From Microbacterium sp. EYE_78 (GTDB taxonomy: Bacteria > Actinomycetota > Actinomycetes > Actinomycetales > Microbacteriaceae), in NCBI RefSeq assembly GCF_023149035.1, contig NZ_JAHXMY010000001.1:1116001-1180000 (forward strand): 64,000 nt of DNA, written 5' to 3'. Numbering within the stretch: the stretch's first letter is position 1; each line of letters starts with the position of its first letter. The position numbers were made by a program, and so were the translations under genes. The notes beneath the pieces were generated by a model. That model had not been told where the DNA came from, ran no database searches, and saw nothing but the letters and a program-made list of their open reading frames with translations. Shown piece by piece: positions 17,485 through 25,909 of the stretch.

Positions 17485-17514
17485 TTGACGAATCGAGAAC
17501 GAGGTCGTTACCGT
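17485..17514 (+). promoter_or_regulatory. Promoter of the rightward catabolic operon
   Basis: TTGACG (17485-17490) and TACCGT (17509-17514) separated by 18 bases. The predicted transcription start near 17521 coincides with the first LacI-type operator. This is the best -35/-10 pair in the 215-base divergent gap; the leftward promoter was not identified. Confidence 0.55.
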
Positions 17515-17520
17515 GTGGAT

Positions 17521-17544
17521 GGTAGCGCTGCCAGTAGCGCTAAC
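17521..17544. promoter_or_regulatory. Tandem LacI-family operators
   Basis: Two adjacent 12-bp near-palindromes with identical GTAGCGCT cores: GGTAGCGCTGCC (17521-17532) and AGTAGCGCTAAC (17533-17544). The central CG step inside AGCGCT is the usual LacI-family form. They sit at the predicted start of the catabolic operon and upstream of the importer genes, so the LacI regulator encoded in the operon (25906-26982) is the natural candidate to bind them and repress both directions. Confidence 0.65.
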
Positions 17545-17608
17545 ACAATGCAAAGATGCAAGAACATCCCGAAGGGCCGCGACGATGCGGCAGTGAGGAG
17601 AACGAGCC

Positions 17609-18739
17609 GTGATCGCGAGAAGCGTGACCCGGGAGCGATTCGCTCCCGACGTCGAGATCCGGGTGCGCTCGCACCGGATCGGCGTCATCGGTGCGGGCAT
17701 GATCGTCGCCGATGTGCACCTCGAGGCCTACCGGCTGGCGGGCTTCCCGGTGCACGCCATCGCCTCGCGGACGCCCGAGAACGCTCGTGCGGTCGCCGAG
17801 CGGTACGGCATCGCGACGGTGCATGACACCCCGCGAGACCTCATCGAGGACGCGGATGTGGAGATCGTCGACATCGCCTTCCCCCCCGACCAGCAGCCGG
17901 CGCTGATCCGCCATGCGCTGGCACAGCCCCACGTCAAGGCGGTCCTCGCGCAGAAGCCGCTGAGTCTGGACCTCGACGAGGCGCTCGCCCTCCGGGACGA
18001 GGCTGCCGCCGCCGGGAAGATCCTCTCGGTAAACCAGAACATGCGGTACGACCAGTCCATCCGGGTGCTCTCGCAGATCCTCGAACGGGGCGAGCTCGGA
18101 GATCCGGTGTTCGCCTCCATCGACATGCGGGCCATCCCGCACTGGCAGAGCTTCCTCGAGGGATACGACCGTCTCACGATCGCGAACATGAGCGTCCACC
18201 ACTTGGATGCCCTGCGGTTCCTCTTCGGGGACCCGGAGCAGATCTACACGGCCGCTCGATCGGACCCGCGCACAGGGTTCGACCACCGAGACGGCGTCGT
18301 GGTCTCGACCCTCACATTCCCGAGCGGCGTGCTCGCCGTCTCGGTCGAGGACGTCTGGTCCGGTCCGCGCGAAGAAGGTTTCGAATCGGACATCTGGATC
18401 CGGTGGCGGGTGGAGGGCACCCGGGGTGTGGCGCAGGGGACGATCGGCTGGCCCACGGGAGAGCCGTCGACCCTGACGTACGCGTCCGCCCTCACCACCG
18501 ACGGCGCGTGGGTGACCCCCGAGTGGGACACGCACTGGTTCCCGCACGCCTTCATCGGCGTCATGGAGCAGGTGCAGTACGCCGTCGAGATCGGCACGGA
18601 GTCCGAGCTCACCGTCGCCGACAACGTCCGCACCATGGCCCTCGTCGAAGCGGCGTACCGCTCGCTCGATGAACAGCGACCCGTCCGACTCGACGAATTC
18701 GACCTCAGCTCACCCGACGCCGCGGAACGCCGCGGCTGA
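17609..18739 (+). CDS. Gfo/Idh/MocA family sugar dehydrogenase
   Basis: 376 residues. N-terminal Rossmann domain (RIGVIGAGMIVADVHLEAY, residues 23-41) and the strand-turn AQKPLSLDLDEA, where the family's E-K-P appears as Q-K-P, keeping the catalytic-site Lys. The C-terminal domain carries NQNMRYDQS and MSVHHLDALRFLFGDP. Members oxidise or reduce sugars and inositols with NAD(P). GTG 17609 follows GAGGAG at good distance. First gene of a nine-gene catabolic operon; probably oxidises the imported sugar or an isomer of it. The exact carbon attacked cannot be read. Confidence 0.88.
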   Translation: MIARSVTRERFAPDVEIRVRSHRIGVIGAGMIVADVHLEAYRLAGFPVHAIASRTPENARAVAERYGIATVHDTPRDLIEDADVEIVDIAFPPDQQPALIRHALAQPHVKAVLAQKPLSLDLDEALALRDEAAAAGKILSVNQNMRYDQSIRVLSQILERGELGDPVFASIDMRAIPHWQSFLEGYDRLTIANMSVHHLDALRFLFGDPEQIYTAARSDPRTGFDHRDGVVVSTLTFPSGVLAVSVEDVWSGPREEGFESDIWIRWRVEGTRGVAQGTIGWPTGEPSTLTYASALTTDGAWVTPEWDTHWFPHAFIGVMEQVQYAVEIGTESELTVADNVRTMALVEAAYRSLDEQRPVRLDEFDLSSPDAAERRG

Positions 18740-18779
18740 TTCCCGAACCCCGACACACGTCACGCAAAGGAGCACGACC

Positions 18780-19694
18780 ATGATCCAGATCGGCATCTTC
18801 AGCGGGTACTTCCCGTACGACCTCGAGACCACCGCGCGGAAGATCCGCGACCTCGGCTTCAACACGGTGCAGCTCGACCTGCACTTCAAGGACATCGACC
18901 TGTCGGCCGGGCAGATCACAGCAGAGAAGGCGAAGCGGGTCCGGGACACCTTCCGCGACCACGACCTCCCGATCTGCGCGATCTCGGGCTACACGAACAT
19001 CGTCCACCCGGACCCCGATCATCGCCGGAAGAACGTCGAGTACCTGAAGGAGATCATCCGCAACGCGCGGAGCTTCGGCACCCCGTACGTCATCAGCGAG
19101 TCGGGCACCTTCAACCCGGACAGCGAGTGGGACAGCGACCCGCACAACCGCTCCGAGGACGCGTACGACCAGGTGCGCAGCGTCCTCTCGGAGCTCGCGC
19201 AGGAGGCGTACGACCACGGCGCCACCTTCCTTCTCGAGACGTACGTCAACAACGTCATCGGCTCGGTGCGCGAGACCGTGCGGGTGTTCAACGACATCCG
19301 CACCCCGGGTCTGGAGCTGCTCATGGACCCGACCAACTACTTCGACGCGCACAACATCGACGACATGGACTCCGTGCTCAACGAAGTGTTCGACACCCTG
19401 GGTGACCGGGTGCGGATCGCGCACGCGAAGGACGTCGCACGTGCTGGCGCAGACAAGAGCGAGAAGCACGCCGACATCGGCGACGATGACGCCCTCGCGT
19501 CGCACACGTTCCGCGGGGTGGGTGAGATCGAGCTGCCGGCAGCGGGTCTCGGTGCGCTGAACTACGACCTGTACGTTCAGCGTCTCGCCGAGCGGAACCC
19601 GAACGTCCCGCTCATCATCGAGCACCTCGACGAGTCGGACGTCCCGCGCGCCAAGCAGTTCATCACCGACGTCCTCAAGCGGCACGGGGTGTGA
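18780..19694 (+). CDS. Sugar phosphate isomerase/epimerase-like TIM barrel
   Basis: 304 residues, xylose-isomerase-like TIM barrel (AP_endonuc_2). Probable metal ligands: Glu in TFLLETYV, Asp in LLMDPTNYFD, His in RIAHAKDV and Glu in LIIEHLDE, a normal set. Family members isomerise or epimerise free sugars, inositols or 3-keto sugars, or catalyse beta-elimination on 3-keto glycosides. Start ATG 18780 has AAAGGAG upstream. It lies 40 bases after the dehydrogenase gene; a dehydrogenase followed by such a barrel is typical of routes that go through keto-sugar intermediates. Confidence 0.85.
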   Translation: MIQIGIFSGYFPYDLETTARKIRDLGFNTVQLDLHFKDIDLSAGQITAEKAKRVRDTFRDHDLPICAISGYTNIVHPDPDHRRKNVEYLKEIIRNARSFGTPYVISESGTFNPDSEWDSDPHNRSEDAYDQVRSVLSELAQEAYDHGATFLLETYVNNVIGSVRETVRVFNDIRTPGLELLMDPTNYFDAHNIDDMDSVLNEVFDTLGDRVRIAHAKDVARAGADKSEKHADIGDDDALASHTFRGVGEIELPAAGLGALNYDLYVQRLAERNPNVPLIIEHLDESDVPRAKQFITDVLKRHGV

Positions 19695-19698
19695 GCGG

Positions 19699-20460
19699 AT
19701 GACCTCGAGCACCTCACCCGGCCGTCGGTCGGCGATCGTCACCGGTGCGGGCGGCGCCCTCGGGCGCGGCATCGCGCTTCGTCTCGGCGCGGACGGCTAT
19801 GCCGTCGGCGTGATCGGCCGCGACCGGCAGACCCTGGACGAGACGGCGCGAGAGCTGGCCGCCGCCGGTATCGAGCACGAGGTGCTCGAGGTCGATCTGC
19901 GCGACGCCGCGGCGATCTCCGCCGCGGTGGACGCCGCGGAGCAGCGGCTCGGCCCGCTGCACGCGATGATCAACAACGCAGCGATCTACCCTGCGACGCC
20001 GTTCCTCGAGATCCCGCTCGCGGAGTACGAGGACGTCGTCCGGGTCAATCAGACCGCCTACTTCGTCGGGGCGCAGGCCGCCGCGAGAACGATGTCGCCG
20101 CGAGGAACGGGGTCGATCGTCAGCATCGGGTCGATCACCTTCCACGGCGGCTGGGCGAACCTCGCGAGCTACGTGTCCACGAAGGGCGCGACGGTCGGAC
20201 TGACGCGCGCCCTGGCCCGTGAACTCGGACCCTCCGGCATCCGTGTCAACGCTGTCTCGCCGGGCGCCTTCCCGACGAAGGCGGAGGAGATCAACGGGGA
20301 TGCCGAGGCGTACAGCGCCTCGGTCATCGAGAAGCAATCGATCAAGCGCCGTGGGACCGCCGCGGAGCTGGCCGCGGTGGTGTCGTTCCTCGTGAGCGAC
20401 GACGCCGCATTCGTGACCGGGCAGACGATCAACGTCGACGGTGGATGGGTGATGGAGTGA
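19699..20460 (+). CDS. Short-chain dehydrogenase/reductase (SDR)
   Basis: 253 residues, classical SDR. Seen: TGAGGALGRG cofactor loop (residues 16-25), NNAAIY, active-site SIGSITFHGG with Ser, SYVSTKGA with the catalytic Tyr and Lys, and the C-terminal TGQTINVDGGW. It starts 4 bases after the previous stop. In a pentose route it could oxidise the sugar to its lactone (as XylB does in Caulobacter) or act on a hydroxyl of the sugar acid. NAD versus NADP preference is not clear: no Arg or Asp clearly marks it beyond IGRDRQ, which leans to NADP. Confidence 0.9.
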   Translation: MTSSTSPGRRSAIVTGAGGALGRGIALRLGADGYAVGVIGRDRQTLDETARELAAAGIEHEVLEVDLRDAAAISAAVDAAEQRLGPLHAMINNAAIYPATPFLEIPLAEYEDVVRVNQTAYFVGAQAAARTMSPRGTGSIVSIGSITFHGGWANLASYVSTKGATVGLTRALARELGPSGIRVNAVSPGAFPTKAEEINGDAEAYSASVIEKQSIKRRGTAAELAAVVSFLVSDDAAFVTGQTINVDGGWVME

Positions 20461-21581
20461 GCGACAACGATCCGACGCGGGGACTGCCCCGACTGTCGCA
20501 CCATGAGCTGGCCCGCCGTACCGGCGATCTCGCCGCCATCGCGGGCGTCCGCGAAGTCGTCCTGGCCAACGGCCCGGAGGCGGGCGTGCGAGCGCTGCAG
20601 CTCCGCAATGCCAGCGGGCTCGAGGTCGAGATCCTCATCGACCGCGCATTCGACATCGGCGATGTGCGTCTGGCAGGCGTCCCCATCTCATGGCGGTCCG
20701 GGAATCAGTACCGGCACCCGGCGCTCCACGAGGTGGAGTCGGAGGACGGGCTGTCGTGGCTGCGCACGCTCGACGGGTTCCTCGTGAGCGGTGGCCTCGA
20801 CCACACCCTCTTCGGGGGCGAGTACGACGCGACCCACTACAACTACCCGCCGAAGGAGACCGTCCGTCACGGGCTCCACGGTCGCCTGAGCTCGCTCCCG
20901 GCGCGGCTGCTGTCCGTCGAGGAGGACTGGAACGAGGACGGCGGTGAGCTGCGCGTCACCGGTGAGGTGGTGCAGGCGACCGCATTCGGCGAGCACCTGC
21001 GTCTGCGTCGGACCGTGGCCATCGGCATCCACGGCACCTCGATCGGCATCGATGACACGGTCGAGAACCTCGGATTCGAGCGGACACCGCACATGTTCCT
21101 CTACCACCTCAACGTCGGCTGGCCGGTCGTGGACGAGGGGACTCGGTTCCTCGGCCGCGTCGAGGGGCACCGGTGGTCGTCGGACTCGACCGCCGACCAG
21201 GGTGTCCCGTACGACGTGCTGCCGGAGCCGCAGCGCGGGTTCGTGGAGCAGGTGTGGGAGCACGATCTCACCCCGGGAGCCGACGGCCTGCACCGCGTCG
21301 GCCTCGTGCGCGCGGACGGCGCGCTCGGCGTCGAAGTCGCTTGGGATGCCACGACGATGCCCGCGTTCTTCGAATGGCAGAACCTGCGCGACGGCCAGTA
21401 CGCGGTCGGGCTCGAGCCGTCCAGCCACCATGTCGCCGGTGAACAGGCGGCCCGGGACGACGGATCGATGACGTGGCTCGAGCACGGCGAGACGCGTGAG
21501 TATCGCACGGAGATCACGATCCTCCGCGGTTCGGCTGAGGTCGCCGCAGCCGAGGCGCGCATCCAGGGCGGTGCGCGATGA
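20457..21581 (+). CDS. DUF4432 family protein, aldose 1-epimerase-like
   Basis: 374 residues. Beta-rich galactose-mutarotase-like fold of the DUF4432 family: RAFDIGDVRLAGVPISW, GGLDHTLFGGEYD, RHGLHGRLSSLPA, HMFLYHLNVGWPV and a terminal EPSSHHVAGEQAARD. The His and Glu in these segments resemble those of aldose epimerases. The role is probably anomer or ring-form change of the sugar or of a keto-sugar. GTG 20457 overlaps the SDR stop by 4 bases and is my choice; ATG 20445 is in frame and possible. Confidence 0.8.
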   Translation: MSDNDPTRGLPRLSHHELARRTGDLAAIAGVREVVLANGPEAGVRALQLRNASGLEVEILIDRAFDIGDVRLAGVPISWRSGNQYRHPALHEVESEDGLSWLRTLDGFLVSGGLDHTLFGGEYDATHYNYPPKETVRHGLHGRLSSLPARLLSVEEDWNEDGGELRVTGEVVQATAFGEHLRLRRTVAIGIHGTSIGIDDTVENLGFERTPHMFLYHLNVGWPVVDEGTRFLGRVEGHRWSSDSTADQGVPYDVLPEPQRGFVEQVWEHDLTPGADGLHRVGLVRADGALGVEVAWDATTMPAFFEWQNLRDGQYAVGLEPSSHHVAGEQAARDDGSMTWLEHGETREYRTEITILRGSAEVAAAEARIQGGAR

Positions 21582-22819
21582 CCGGGGGCGTGCTGAGCGG
21601 CATCCGCGTCGTCGACTGCTCGATCGCGATGGCCGGTCCGTTCGCCGCGCAGCGCCTCGGGGATCTCGGAGCGGACGTGGTGAAGGTCGAGCCGATCACG
21701 GGGGAGTGGCAGCGACACGCATCGGCGGGAGGCGCCAACGGCAACCGCATCAACGTCTCGTTCCTGTCCCTCAACCGCAACAAGCGTTCGCTCGCGCTGA
21801 ACCTGAAAGACGACGACGGCCGGGCCGTCATCCATCGACTCGTGGCCGAGTCGGACGTCTTCCTGCAGAACTACCGGCCCGGCGTCGCAGCTCGCCTCGG
21901 GGTCGATTACGAGACGCTGAGTGCCATCAACCCGTCCCTCGTCTACGTGTCGATCTCGGGGTACGGCGAGGACGGACCCTACCGGGATCGGCCAGGTCAG
22001 GACTTGCTGCTGCAGGCGATGTCGGGCGCCATGCTGTCGACGGGCGCCGCGGGGCAACCGCCCCAACCCGCCGGTCAGTACATCGCCGACGCCGTCACCG
22101 CCTCGACGGCGTTCGAGGCTGTGCTCGCCGCGCTCCTGCACCGCGAGCGGACGGGCGAGGGGCAGTTGGTCACGGTCAACATGCTCGACGCCCTCACGAC
22201 CCTGCAGATGCAGGAGCTGTCCGTCTTCACGGTGGGCGGGGTCCCGCAGGAGCGCAGCGCGCAACCGCACGCACACATCTACATCCGATCGCCGTACGGC
22301 ACCTTCCGAACCTCGGACGGCTGGATGGTGATCGCGTTCCCGCCTCTCGACGTGCTGAGCGCGATCATCGACGATCCGGCTCTCGCGGGCCTCGACGACG
22401 AGAAGGCCGGATGGGAGATGCGCGACGAGCTCTTCGCCCGGACCGCCGAGCGCATCGCCACCAGGCCGACGGCGCACTGGATGGAGCAGTTCGACAGGGC
22501 CGGGGTGTGGGCAGGGCCGGTGTACTCGTACCAGGACCTGGTCGACGACCCGCAGATCGCCCACAACGGCACCTTCATCGAGTACGACCACCCCACTGAA
22601 GGGCGGGTGAAGACGCCCGGCTTCCCCTACCGGTTCGCCAAGACCCCTCCCGCGATCCAGCGCGGAGCGCCACAGACGGGCGAGCACTCCCGCGAAGTGC
22701 TGACCGCGATCGGCTACGAGGGTGACGACGTCGACCGTCTCGTGCGGTCGGGTGTGGTCGGGCAGCTCGACGAGCCGCGAGGCGCGACGAACCACTCCGA
22801 CGGTGGCGAGCACCGATGA
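21578..22819 (+). CDS. Class III CoA-transferase (CaiB/BaiF family)
   Basis: 413 residues, full length. Seen: GIRVVDCSIAMAGPFAAQRL, GADVVKVEP, NLNRNKRS-like SLNRNKRSLALNL, and RPGQDLLLQAMSG with D142 as the putative catalytic Asp that forms the acyl anhydride. It moves CoA between carboxylic acids. ATGA overlap with the gene before (21578-21581) and with the gene after (22816-22819) makes a genuine operon member. A CoA-transferase is unusual among sugar-acid genes: it implies that an acid intermediate is turned into a CoA thioester before the crotonase acts. Confidence 0.9.
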   Translation: MTGGVLSGIRVVDCSIAMAGPFAAQRLGDLGADVVKVEPITGEWQRHASAGGANGNRINVSFLSLNRNKRSLALNLKDDDGRAVIHRLVAESDVFLQNYRPGVAARLGVDYETLSAINPSLVYVSISGYGEDGPYRDRPGQDLLLQAMSGAMLSTGAAGQPPQPAGQYIADAVTASTAFEAVLAALLHRERTGEGQLVTVNMLDALTTLQMQELSVFTVGGVPQERSAQPHAHIYIRSPYGTFRTSDGWMVIAFPPLDVLSAIIDDPALAGLDDEKAGWEMRDELFARTAERIATRPTAHWMEQFDRAGVWAGPVYSYQDLVDDPQIAHNGTFIEYDHPTEGRVKTPGFPYRFAKTPPAIQRGAPQTGEHSREVLTAIGYEGDDVDRLVRSGVVGQLDEPRGATNHSDGGEHR

Positions 22820-23928
22820 CCGCCTACCGCGGTCTCACCTGGGACCACCCGCGAGGACGCCGCGCGCTCGAGCAGACGGCCGAGCAGTGGCGCGCGCGCG
22901 GCGTCGACATCACGTGGGACGCGCAGCCGCTCGAGGGGTTCGAGGGGCATCCCATCGACGACCTCGCCGCACGCTACGACCTGATCGTCCTCGATCACCC
23001 CCACCTCGGTGACGCGGTCGCGTCGGGATCGCTGCAGCCCCTGGGGCATCTGCTCACGGGTGAGCAGTTCATCGGTCCATCGATCGACTCCTACACGCTG
23101 CACGACGAGGTGTGGGCGCTGCCCCTGGATGCCGCGACCCAGGTCTCGGCCAGGGACGCGGCCCGCGTCGACACGGCGCCGCGGACCTGGGATGACGTGG
23201 CGGACCTCGCTCGCGGCGGCGGTGTTGCGCTGTCGCTCGCCGGCCCCCACGCACTGCTCAGCCTGTTCTCCGTCGCGTCGGCGCTCGGGAGGGCGCCGAG
23301 GGACGTGCCCGGGCTCCCTTGGCTCGACCATGACGTCGTCGCCGAGGCATTCGAGGTGCTGGCGAAGGTGCACCGCTCGACGGAGCCCGACACCGAGGAG
23401 CTCAATCCGATCGCCATGCTCGCCCGCATCGCCGACCGGTCCGATCCGCTGTCGTACGTCCCCCTCGTCTACGGGTACGTCACCTTCTCCGGCGGATCGG
23501 CACCCGTCAGCTTCGGGGACGCCCCGCGCATGACGGCGCACGGTGTTCCCGGCTCGATCATCGGGGGCACGGGGGTGGCGGTCAGCGCCCGCACCGCGAT
23601 CGATGCGCCGCTGGCGGGGTACCTCCGGTGGCTCATCTCGGACGACACCCAGCGCCGCATCATCCCCGTCCGTTCAGGCCAGCCGGCGTCGCGCGCCGCC
23701 TGGACCGACCCACTCGTGGACGCTGCGGCATCCGGCTTCTATTCGCGCACCATCGCGACGATCGAGCATTCGAGCGTGCGACCCCGTGCGGTTGGATTCC
23801 CTGCGGCGCAGCACCGTGCCTCGGCAGCGGTGCGTGACGCGCTCGCCGGCCGGACGTCGGTGGAAACGCTGCAGGAGCGGCTCCGCAGCGAGAGTCACGT
23901 CGTGGACATCGAAAGGACCCCCTCATGA
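22816..23928 (+). CDS. Solute-binding-protein-like protein without signal peptide
   Basis: 370 residues. The pattern (YRGLTWDHPRGRRALE, YDLIVLDHPHLGDAV, LPLDAATQV, PRTWDDVADLA, LSYVPLVYGYV, GTGVAVSARTAID) resembles family 1 extracellular solute-binding proteins of sugar ABC importers. However, the protein begins straight with the domain: no signal peptide, no lipobox, no membrane span. It should therefore be cytosolic. It overlaps the CoA-transferase stop and the crotonase start by 4 bases each, which means it is made together with them. It could bind and present a CoA or acid intermediate, or have become an enzyme. Fold assignment is from pattern only; function unknown. Confidence 0.7.
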   Translation: MTAYRGLTWDHPRGRRALEQTAEQWRARGVDITWDAQPLEGFEGHPIDDLAARYDLIVLDHPHLGDAVASGSLQPLGHLLTGEQFIGPSIDSYTLHDEVWALPLDAATQVSARDAARVDTAPRTWDDVADLARGGGVALSLAGPHALLSLFSVASALGRAPRDVPGLPWLDHDVVAEAFEVLAKVHRSTEPDTEELNPIAMLARIADRSDPLSYVPLVYGYVTFSGGSAPVSFGDAPRMTAHGVPGSIIGGTGVAVSARTAIDAPLAGYLRWLISDDTQRRIIPVRSGQPASRAAWTDPLVDAAASGFYSRTIATIEHSSVRPRAVGFPAAQHRASAAVRDALAGRTSVETLQERLRSESHVVDIERTPS

Positions 23929-24713
23929 GCGTCACCGACCTCGGCATCGACACCGTGACCGTCTCGTTGGAGGGGGCCGTGCTCGAGATCACCCTCAATC
24001 GCCCCGAGAAGCTGAACGCGGTCACCCCGGAGATGTCGTACGCCCTCGAGGCCATCGCCCACGCGGCCAACGATGACGATCGCGTCCGGGTGGTCATCCT
24101 GACCGGCGCCGGGGAGCGCGCGTTCTGCGCGGGCAGCGACATCCGGACGCTCGACGGGTATGCGACCCCGTGGGAGTTCCGCAACCGAACCGACTACTGC
24201 GACGCGCTGCGAGAGCTCCGAAAGCCCGTCATCGCGGCCGTCAACGGGTATGCGTTCGGCGGCGGGCTCGAGACCGCGCTGACGTGCGACATCCGACTCG
24301 CCGCGGAGACCGCCGTCTTCGGCGCCCCGGAGATCAAGCTCGGGTGGATCGGCGGGGGCGGCATGAGCGCCTTCCTCGCCGCGTCCGCCGGTCCGAGCAA
24401 CGCAGCGGTCATGCTGCTCACGGGCGACCCGATCGACGCGACGACCGCACTCCGATGGGGGCTCGTCAGCGAGGTGGTCGCGCCGGCCGATCTGCTGCCC
24501 CGGGCTCGCGCGCTCGCCGCCGTCGTCGCGTCGCGCCCGCCGTTGGCCGCGCAGACGGCCAAGGCCAACCTCCGAGCGGCGTACAACATGCCGCAGGATG
24601 CCGCGATCGCCTACGAGCGCGATCTGCAGACCGTCACCTTCGCCACCGCCGACGCCGCGGAGGGCCGTCGCGCCTTCGCAGAGAAGCGACCCGGCGTCTT
24701 CACCGGCCGCTGA
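23925..24713 (+). CDS. Enoyl-CoA hydratase/isomerase (crotonase) family protein
   Basis: 262 residues. Seen: ITLNRPEKLNAVTPEM, AFCAGSDI (oxyanion-hole region), GYAFGGGLETALTCDIRLA with E116 and FGAPEIKLGWIGGGG with E136. Both positions used as acid/base Glu in true enoyl-CoA hydratases are kept, so a hydratase or dehydratase on a CoA ester is possible. In this operon a reverse reaction, removal of water from a hydroxyacyl-CoA of a sugar acid, would make chemical sense. Last of the three overlapping genes CoA-transferase, binding-like protein, crotonase. Confidence 0.9.
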   Translation: MSVTDLGIDTVTVSLEGAVLEITLNRPEKLNAVTPEMSYALEAIAHAANDDDRVRVVILTGAGERAFCAGSDIRTLDGYATPWEFRNRTDYCDALRELRKPVIAAVNGYAFGGGLETALTCDIRLAAETAVFGAPEIKLGWIGGGGMSAFLAASAGPSNAAVMLLTGDPIDATTALRWGLVSEVVAPADLLPRARALAAVVASRPPLAAQTAKANLRAAYNMPQDAAIAYERDLQTVTFATADAAEGRRAFAEKRPGVFTGR

Positions 24714-24727
24714 ACACACGAGGAATC

Positions 24728-25909
24728 ATGACCGTCTCCACCCATCTCGCCGACGTCGCAGACTCGCTCCCGACCGACCACGAGCACGCCCTGCTCATCG
24801 GACGCGTGTGGGACCCCGCCGCCCAGGGTCCGTCGCCGGTCCTCGTCACCGCCGGCGAGGTCCGCGACCTCTCCGGAACGTTCGCCACCGTCAGTGAGAT
24901 CACCGCGCTCGAGGACCCTGCCGCATCCGTGCGAGCGGTGGACGCACCGGTGATCGGTCGGACCGCCGCCGTCCTCGCAGCGTCGGCGGCAGCGGCATCC
25001 GACGTGCTGCGATTCCTGTCGCCCGTCGATCTGCACTGCGTGAAGGCTGCCGGCGTCACCTTCGCGGTCTCGATGATCGAACGTGTCATCGAGGAGAAGG
25101 CGAGGGGGGATGCCGCCGCGGCCGACGGCCTGCGCGACACGATCGTCGAGCTCCTCGGTGGGGACCTGCGAAGCATCGTCCCGGGCTCGCGGGCGGCTGA
25201 GGACCTGAAGGCCTACCTCGTCGGACGAGGGTTGTGGAGCCAGTACCTCGAGGTCGGCATCGGGCCCGACGCGGAGATCTTCACGAAGACGCCGGTCCTC
25301 GCCTCGGTCGGCACCGGCGTCCAGGTGGGCGTGCACCGATCCTCGACCTGGAACAACCCCGAGCCGGAGGTCGTCCTCATCGTCGCTCCCGACGGGCGAG
25401 TGGTCGGCGCCGCCCTCGGCAATGACGTGAACCTGCGCGACATCGAAGGCCGGAGCGCCCTCCTGCTTCCGAAGGCGAAGGACAACAACGCCTCGGGGTC
25501 GCTCGGACCGTTCATCCGATTGTTCGACGAGGGCTTCGGCATCGACGACGTGCGCACGGCGCGGGTGGAGGTGACCGTCGACGGCCTCGACGGGTTCCGG
25601 CTGCAGGCCGAGAGCGACATGACGCAGATCAGCCGGGACCCCCTCGACCTGGCGCGCCAGCTCGTCGGCCCGCATCACCAGTACCCCGACGGCGCCGCCC
25701 TCTATCTGGGGACGCTCTTCGCGCCCGTCCAGGACCGAGACGAACCGGGCCGCGGGTTCACGCATCATCCGGGCGACATCGTCCGGATCAGTTCGCCCCG
25801 GCTCGGTACCCTGGTCAACGAGGTGGCCTACAGCGACGAGTGCGCGCCGTGGACCTTCGGCATCGCGCAGCTCATGGTGAATCTCCACCGGCGGGGGCTG
25901 CTGCGGTGA
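24728..25909 (+). CDS. FAH-family protein, 2-keto-3-deoxypentonate dehydratase-like
   Basis: 393 residues, much longer than simple fumarylacetoacetase-fold hydrolases (about 280) and the size of Caulobacter XylX, the 2-keto-3-deoxy-D-xylonate dehydratase. Metal-binding residues are in NPEPEVVL (about 210-217) and GNDVNLRDIEGRSALLL (231-247), followed by PKAKDNNASGSLGPF, a block I associate with the XylX group. The expected reaction is 2-keto-3-deoxypentonate to 2-oxoglutarate semialdehyde plus water. The semialdehyde would be taken by the dehydrogenase encoded two genes later. RBS GAGGAA precedes ATG 24728. Hydrolase activity on a related diketo acid is the alternative. Confidence 0.82.
   Translation: MTVSTHLADVADSLPTDHEHALLIGRVWDPAAQGPSPVLVTAGEVRDLSGTFATVSEITALEDPAASVRAVDAPVIGRTAAVLAASAAAASDVLRFLSPVDLHCVKAAGVTFAVSMIERVIEEKARGDAAAADGLRDTIVELLGGDLRSIVPGSRAAEDLKAYLVGRGLWSQYLEVGIGPDAEIFTKTPVLASVGTGVQVGVHRSSTWNNPEPEVVLIVAPDGRVVGAALGNDVNLRDIEGRSALLLPKAKDNNASGSLGPFIRLFDEGFGIDDVRTARVEVTVDGLDGFRLQAESDMTQISRDPLDLARQLVGPHHQYPDGAALYLGTLFAPVQDRDEPGRGFTHHPGDIVRISSPRLGTLVNEVAYSDECAPWTFGIAQLMVNLHRRGLLR

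Noticed and set aside
14838..17525. Very long open frame (895 codons) on the plus strand opposite the importer genes
   Set aside because: It is antisense to clearly recognisable ATPase and binding-protein genes and its translation is Arg/Gly/Asp/Val-rich without motifs. GC-rich third positions leave long stop-free shadow frames.
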